DNA of 64,000 nt from Pseudomonas alcaligenes (GTDB taxonomy: Bacteria > Pseudomonadota > Gammaproteobacteria > Pseudomonadales > Pseudomonadaceae), in the NCBI RefSeq assembly GCF_014490745.1, contig NZ_LZEU01000001.1:1821001-1885000 (forward strand). The letters run 5' to 3'. Under the pieces are notes generated by a model. The model was not told the DNA's origin. It was given only the letters and a program-made list of their open reading frames with translations, and did no database searches. Position 1 is the first letter of the stretch. Each line of letters begins with the position of its first letter. Made by a program: the position numbers and the translations under genes. Positions 61,492 to 64,000 of the stretch are shown here, one piece after another.

Positions 61492-61522
61492 GCGGCAACG
61501 CAGTGTTTGGCTGCGTTGCCGC
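61492..61522 (-). terminator. Perfect hairpin after the thiolase gene
   Basis: GCGGCAACGCAG (61492-61503) and CTGCGTTGCCGC (61511-61522) form a 12-bp perfect stem with a 7-base loop, eight bases after the thiolase stop on the minus strand. No T-run follows, so it may only attenuate read-through into the TetR gene. Confidence 0.55.
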
Positions 61523-61529
61523 GGAGGCG

Positions 61530-62666
61530 TCAGTTGCTGACGGCTTCGAGCAGGGTGGCCACGCCCTGGCCGCCGGCAATGCACTGGGTGGCGACGGCGT
61601 AGCGGCCGCCAGTGCGTTTGAGCAGCGCGGCGGCTTTGCCGGTAATGCGCGCGCCGGTGGCGCCCAGCGGATGGCCGAGGGCGAGGGCGCCGCCATCCAG
61701 GTTGACCCGGGCCATGTCCAGGCCCAATTCGCGCACGCAGGCGATGGACTGGCTGGCGAAGGCTTCGTTGATTTCCACCAGGTCGATGTCGGCGATGCTC
61801 AGGCCGGCACGCTCCAGCACTTTGCGGGTCGCGACCACCGGGCCCATGCCCATGATCTCCGGCGCGCAACCGCCAACGGCGACGGCCTTGATGCGGGCGA
61901 GGATCCCCAGGCCACGGCTGCGGGCAAACTCCTCGGTGCACACCAGTACGGCGGCGCTGCCGTCGGTCAGCGGCGAGGAAGTCGCGGCAGTGACGCTGCC
62001 GCCGAAAGCCGGCTTGAGGCCGGCCAGGGCTTCGAGGTTGGTGCCGGGGCGGATGCAGCCGTCTTCGACGACCACGCCGTCCGGAGTCTCCACGGCGAGG
62101 ATCTCGTCCTTGAAGTAGCCGAGCTCACGGGCGCGCGCGGCCTTGGCATGGGATTCGACGGCCATGGCTTCCTGTTCTTCGCGGCTGATAGCAAAGCGCT
62201 TGGCCACTTCCTCGGCAGTGTGTCCCATGGCCATGTACACCTGTGGGAAGTTCTGCATCAGCGTCGGGTTGGGCGAGATGTTGAAGCCGCCCATGGGCAC
62301 GCGGGTCATGGATTCGACGCCGGCGCAGAGGAAGGCCTCGCCGGCGCCGAGCATGATCTGTCCGGCGGCGAAGTGCACCGAGGTCATGGACGAGCCGCAG
62401 AAGCGGTTGACCGTAGCGCCGCCCAGGGTCTCGGGGAAGCCGGCGCGGAAGCTGGCGATGCGGGCGATATTCATGCCCTGTTCGGCCTCGGGGTAGGCGC
62501 AGCCCATGATCACGTCCTCCAGCTGGCTGGGATCGAGATCGAGCTTGTTGACCAGGCCTTTCAATACTTGGGCGGCCAGGTCGTCGGGACGCAGATTGAT
62601 CAGGCCGCCTTTCTTGGCGAAGTGGAACGGCGAACGGGCATAGCCGGCGATAACGATGGAGGTCAT
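61530..62666 (-). CDS. Acetyl-CoA C-acyltransferase (thiolase)
   Basis: A 378-residue thiolase that cleaves 3-ketoacyl-CoA or condenses acyl-CoA. C90 in NRFCGSSM is the nucleophile, H332 in GHPLGATG the base, and C362 in QCIAGGQG the second cysteine (the third motif is CIAGGQG in place of CIGGGQG). NEAF is present as NEAFASQS. Chain-length range unknown; a degradative role is likely. ATG 62666 is preceded by AGGA. Promoter region upstream has two copies of a motif shared with the SDR gene at 59998. Confidence 0.93.
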   Translation of the reverse strand: MTSIVIAGYARSPFHFAKKGGLINLRPDDLAAQVLKGLVNKLDLDPSQLEDVIMGCAYPEAEQGMNIARIASFRAGFPETLGGATVNRFCGSSMTSVHFAAGQIMLGAGEAFLCAGVESMTRVPMGGFNISPNPTLMQNFPQVYMAMGHTAEEVAKRFAISREEQEAMAVESHAKAARARELGYFKDEILAVETPDGVVVEDGCIRPGTNLEALAGLKPAFGGSVTAATSSPLTDGSAAVLVCTEEFARSRGLGILARIKAVAVGGCAPEIMGMGPVVATRKVLERAGLSIADIDLVEINEAFASQSIACVRELGLDMARVNLDGGALALGHPLGATGARITGKAAALLKRTGGRYAVATQCIAGGQGVATLLEAVSN

Positions 62667-62742
62667 GGCAATGATCCTGCGAGTCCGGTGGTATGGGGCT
62701 TGCCGGTATCGATTCGGCAAGCGGTCTGGCAAATATATTATT

Positions 62743-62785
62743 AGCGTAATTTAATTGATTCGTATAGATGTTGATCGTAATTTAA
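62743..62785 (-). promoter_or_regulatory. Pair of AT-rich motifs upstream of the thiolase gene
   Basis: TGTTGATCGTAATTTAA (62769-62785) matches the motif at 59935-59951 in 16 of 17 positions. AGCGTAATTTAA (62743-62754) is a shorter match about 31 bases away, and both are followed by TGATTC within two bases, so they form a direct repeat. Likely operator of the TetR regulator or another shared factor; it lies 80-120 bases before the thiolase start and also about 130 bases before the dihydrolipoyl dehydrogenase start. Confidence 0.5.
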
Positions 62786-62911
62786 TGATTCTGGCGCAGG
62801 GCTAGGGCGCCTGGCCTATGGTTCAGTGCGGGGGCGCGTCTGGCCTGCTTTCTTCTATATAAGGCTGCCGGTCACTGTGGCCAGCAGGGTTGCTTTGCTG
62901 AGGAGTTTTTC

Positions 62912-64000
62912 ATGAGCGTTTACGACGTGGTGGTGATCGGTGGCGGGCCAGGTGGCTACAACGCGGCCATCCGCGCCGGTCAGCTGGGGCTCAAGGTGGC
63001 CTGTGTCGAGGGGCGCGAGACGCTGGGCGGTACCTGCCTGAATGTCGGCTGCATGCCATCGAAAGCCCTGCTGCATGCTTCTGAGTTGTATGAGGCGGCA
63101 TGCGGAGCGGAGTTCGCCACCTTGGGAATCGAGGTCAAGCCGACCCTCAATCTGGCGCAGATGATGAAGCAGAAGGAGCAGAGCGTTGCCGCACTGACCA
63201 AAGGCATCGAGTTCCTCTTTCGCAAGAACAAGGTGGACTGGATCAAGGGCTGGGGCCGCCTGGATGGTGTCGGCAAGGTGCTCGTTAGCCAGGCAGACGG
63301 CAGCCAGTTGCAGTTGCAGGCCAAGGACATCGTGATCGCCACGGGCTCGGAGCCGACGCCGTTGCCGGGGGTACCCTTCGATAATCAGCGCATTCTCGAC
63401 TCCACGGGGGCTCTGTCCCTGCCGCAGGTGCCCAAGCATCTGGTGGTGGTCGGCGCCGGGGTGATCGGCCTGGAGCTGGGCTCGGTCTGGCGCCGGCTGG
63501 GCAGCGAGGTGACGGTTATCGAATACCTGGATCGGATCTGCCCGGGACTGGACGGGGAAACCGGCAAGACCCTGCAGCGTGCTCTGAGCAAGCAGGGCAT
63601 GACGTTCCGCCTGGGCACTAAGGTCAAGGCGGCGGAGGTCACGGCCCAGGGAGTGAGCCTGACGCTGGAACCGGCGGCTGGCGGCGAGTTGCAGACACTG
63701 CAGGCCGATCATGTGTTGGTGGCGATCGGACGACGGCCCTATACGACGGGGCTGGGGCTGGAGTCGGTCGGTCTGTCGACTGACCGGCGTGGCCAGCTGG
63801 ACAATCAGCGGCACGCGACGGCTGTGCCGGGAATTTGGGTGATCGGCGACGTTACTTCAGGACTGATGCTGGCGCACAAGGCTGAAGATGAAGCGATTGC
63901 CTGCATCGAGCGAATCGCTGGTCATGCGGCCGAGGTCAACTATGGGGTGATCCCCGGCGTCATCTATACCAGTCCGGAGGTGGCCAGCGTCGGCAAGACC
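62912..64000 (+). CDS. lpdA: Dihydrolipoyl dehydrogenase (3' end cut off)
   Basis: FAD-disulfide oxidoreductase that reoxidises dihydrolipoyl groups of 2-oxoacid dehydrogenase or glycine cleavage complexes with NAD+. The window ends after 363 codons, so the C-terminal dimer domain with its His-Glu pair is missing. FAD motif GGGPGGYNAA near residue 10, redox disulfide C42/C47 in GGTCLNVGCMPSK, ATG motif IATGSEP, NAD motif VVVGAGVIGLELG and the FAD motif VWVIGDVTSGLMLAHKAEDE are present. It resembles the Lpd3 isoform of P. aeruginosa. GAGGAG lies about seven bases before ATG 62912. The symbol is at family level. Confidence 0.93.
   Translation, partial: MSVYDVVVIGGGPGGYNAAIRAGQLGLKVACVEGRETLGGTCLNVGCMPSKALLHASELYEAACGAEFATLGIEVKPTLNLAQMMKQKEQSVAALTKGIEFLFRKNKVDWIKGWGRLDGVGKVLVSQADGSQLQLQAKDIVIATGSEPTPLPGVPFDNQRILDSTGALSLPQVPKHLVVVGAGVIGLELGSVWRRLGSEVTVIEYLDRICPGLDGETGKTLQRALSKQGMTFRLGTKVKAAEVTAQGVSLTLEPAAGGELQTLQADHVLVAIGRRPYTTGLGLESVGLSTDRRGQLDNQRHATAVPGIWVIGDVTSGLMLAHKAEDEAIACIERIAGHAAEVNYGVIPGVIYTSPEVASVGKT

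Noticed and set aside
61005..62744. A 579-codon + strand frame opposite the TetR and thiolase genes
   Set aside because: Antisense shadow of two well supported genes; composition is repetitive in Gly, Ala and His and matches no family.

Overview
The window is GC-rich, densely coded and gammaproteobacterial. The genus is almost certainly Pseudomonas: many proteins read like P. aeruginosa homologues (the QuiP acylase, the NlpC/P60 lipoprotein pair, FadL, SlyB, the six-gene Sha antiporter set, the Lpd3-type dehydrogenase), and the gene order cob genes - MarR/MFS - glutathione peroxidase - FadL matches what I recall of that genus. The assignment rests on remembered protein similarity; no search was run. 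I saw no rRNA, tRNA, CRISPR array, integrase or transposase.

Layout. 1-3.5 kb: a cut Tag-type DNA glycosylase, an interspersed palindromic repeat, a sirtuin, two tandem NlpC/P60 lipoproteins and an O-methyltransferase. 3.5-12.8 kb: a cobalamin riboswitch followed by a tight late-cobalamin operon (cobO, a previously unremarked 39-codon Cys-rich ORF, cobB, bluB, cobD, cobC, cobQ, cobP, cobT, an alpha-ribazole phosphatase gene and cobS), in which nearly every stop overlaps the next start. 12.9-18.4 kb: MarR/MFS/microprotein, a periplasmic glutathione peroxidase, a second copy of the repeat, FadL, a small protein of unknown function and a PL7 alginate lyase without a visible export signal. 18.8-28.3 kb: QuiP, SEC-C zinc proteins, an LEA2 lipoprotein, two tandem OmpA lipoproteins with related long palindromes around the second, a CopD-like membrane protein and DinG. 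28.3-36 kb: an SDR, a GT2 and a GT-B glycosyltransferase, a ferritin-like protein, an unknown secreted protein and an exported agarase-like glycosidase, all on the + strand. 36.1-39.3 kb: EstB-like hydrolase, OmpA, PdxH and SlyB. 39.6-45.3 kb: the Sha/Mrp Na+/H+ antiporter operon. 45.4-52.4 kb: assorted metabolic and signalling genes (DMT transporter, PLP enzyme, GAPDH-family enzyme, MASE2-GGDEF cyclase, YceH, glycerate kinase).

The best candidate for an undescribed system is 52.4-58.8 kb: seven closely packed + strand genes coding for a thermostable-hemolysin/GNAT-like acyltransferase, an AMP-forming ligase with an altered C-terminal lysine motif, a heme-oxygenase-like di-iron oxidase, an SDR, a periplasmic TPR protein, and an OmpR-family response regulator with its sensor kinase. 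A direct repeat of the PmrA/OmpR type lies just upstream of a plausible -10. This looks like a self-regulated pathway that activates, oxidises and transfers an acyl-like small molecule; the product is unknown.

The right end (58.8-64 kb) holds small conserved proteins, an SDR, a TetR regulator and a thiolase. The SDR and thiolase promoters share a near-identical 17-bp AT-rich motif that could be the TetR operator. The window ends inside a dihydrolipoyl dehydrogenase gene.
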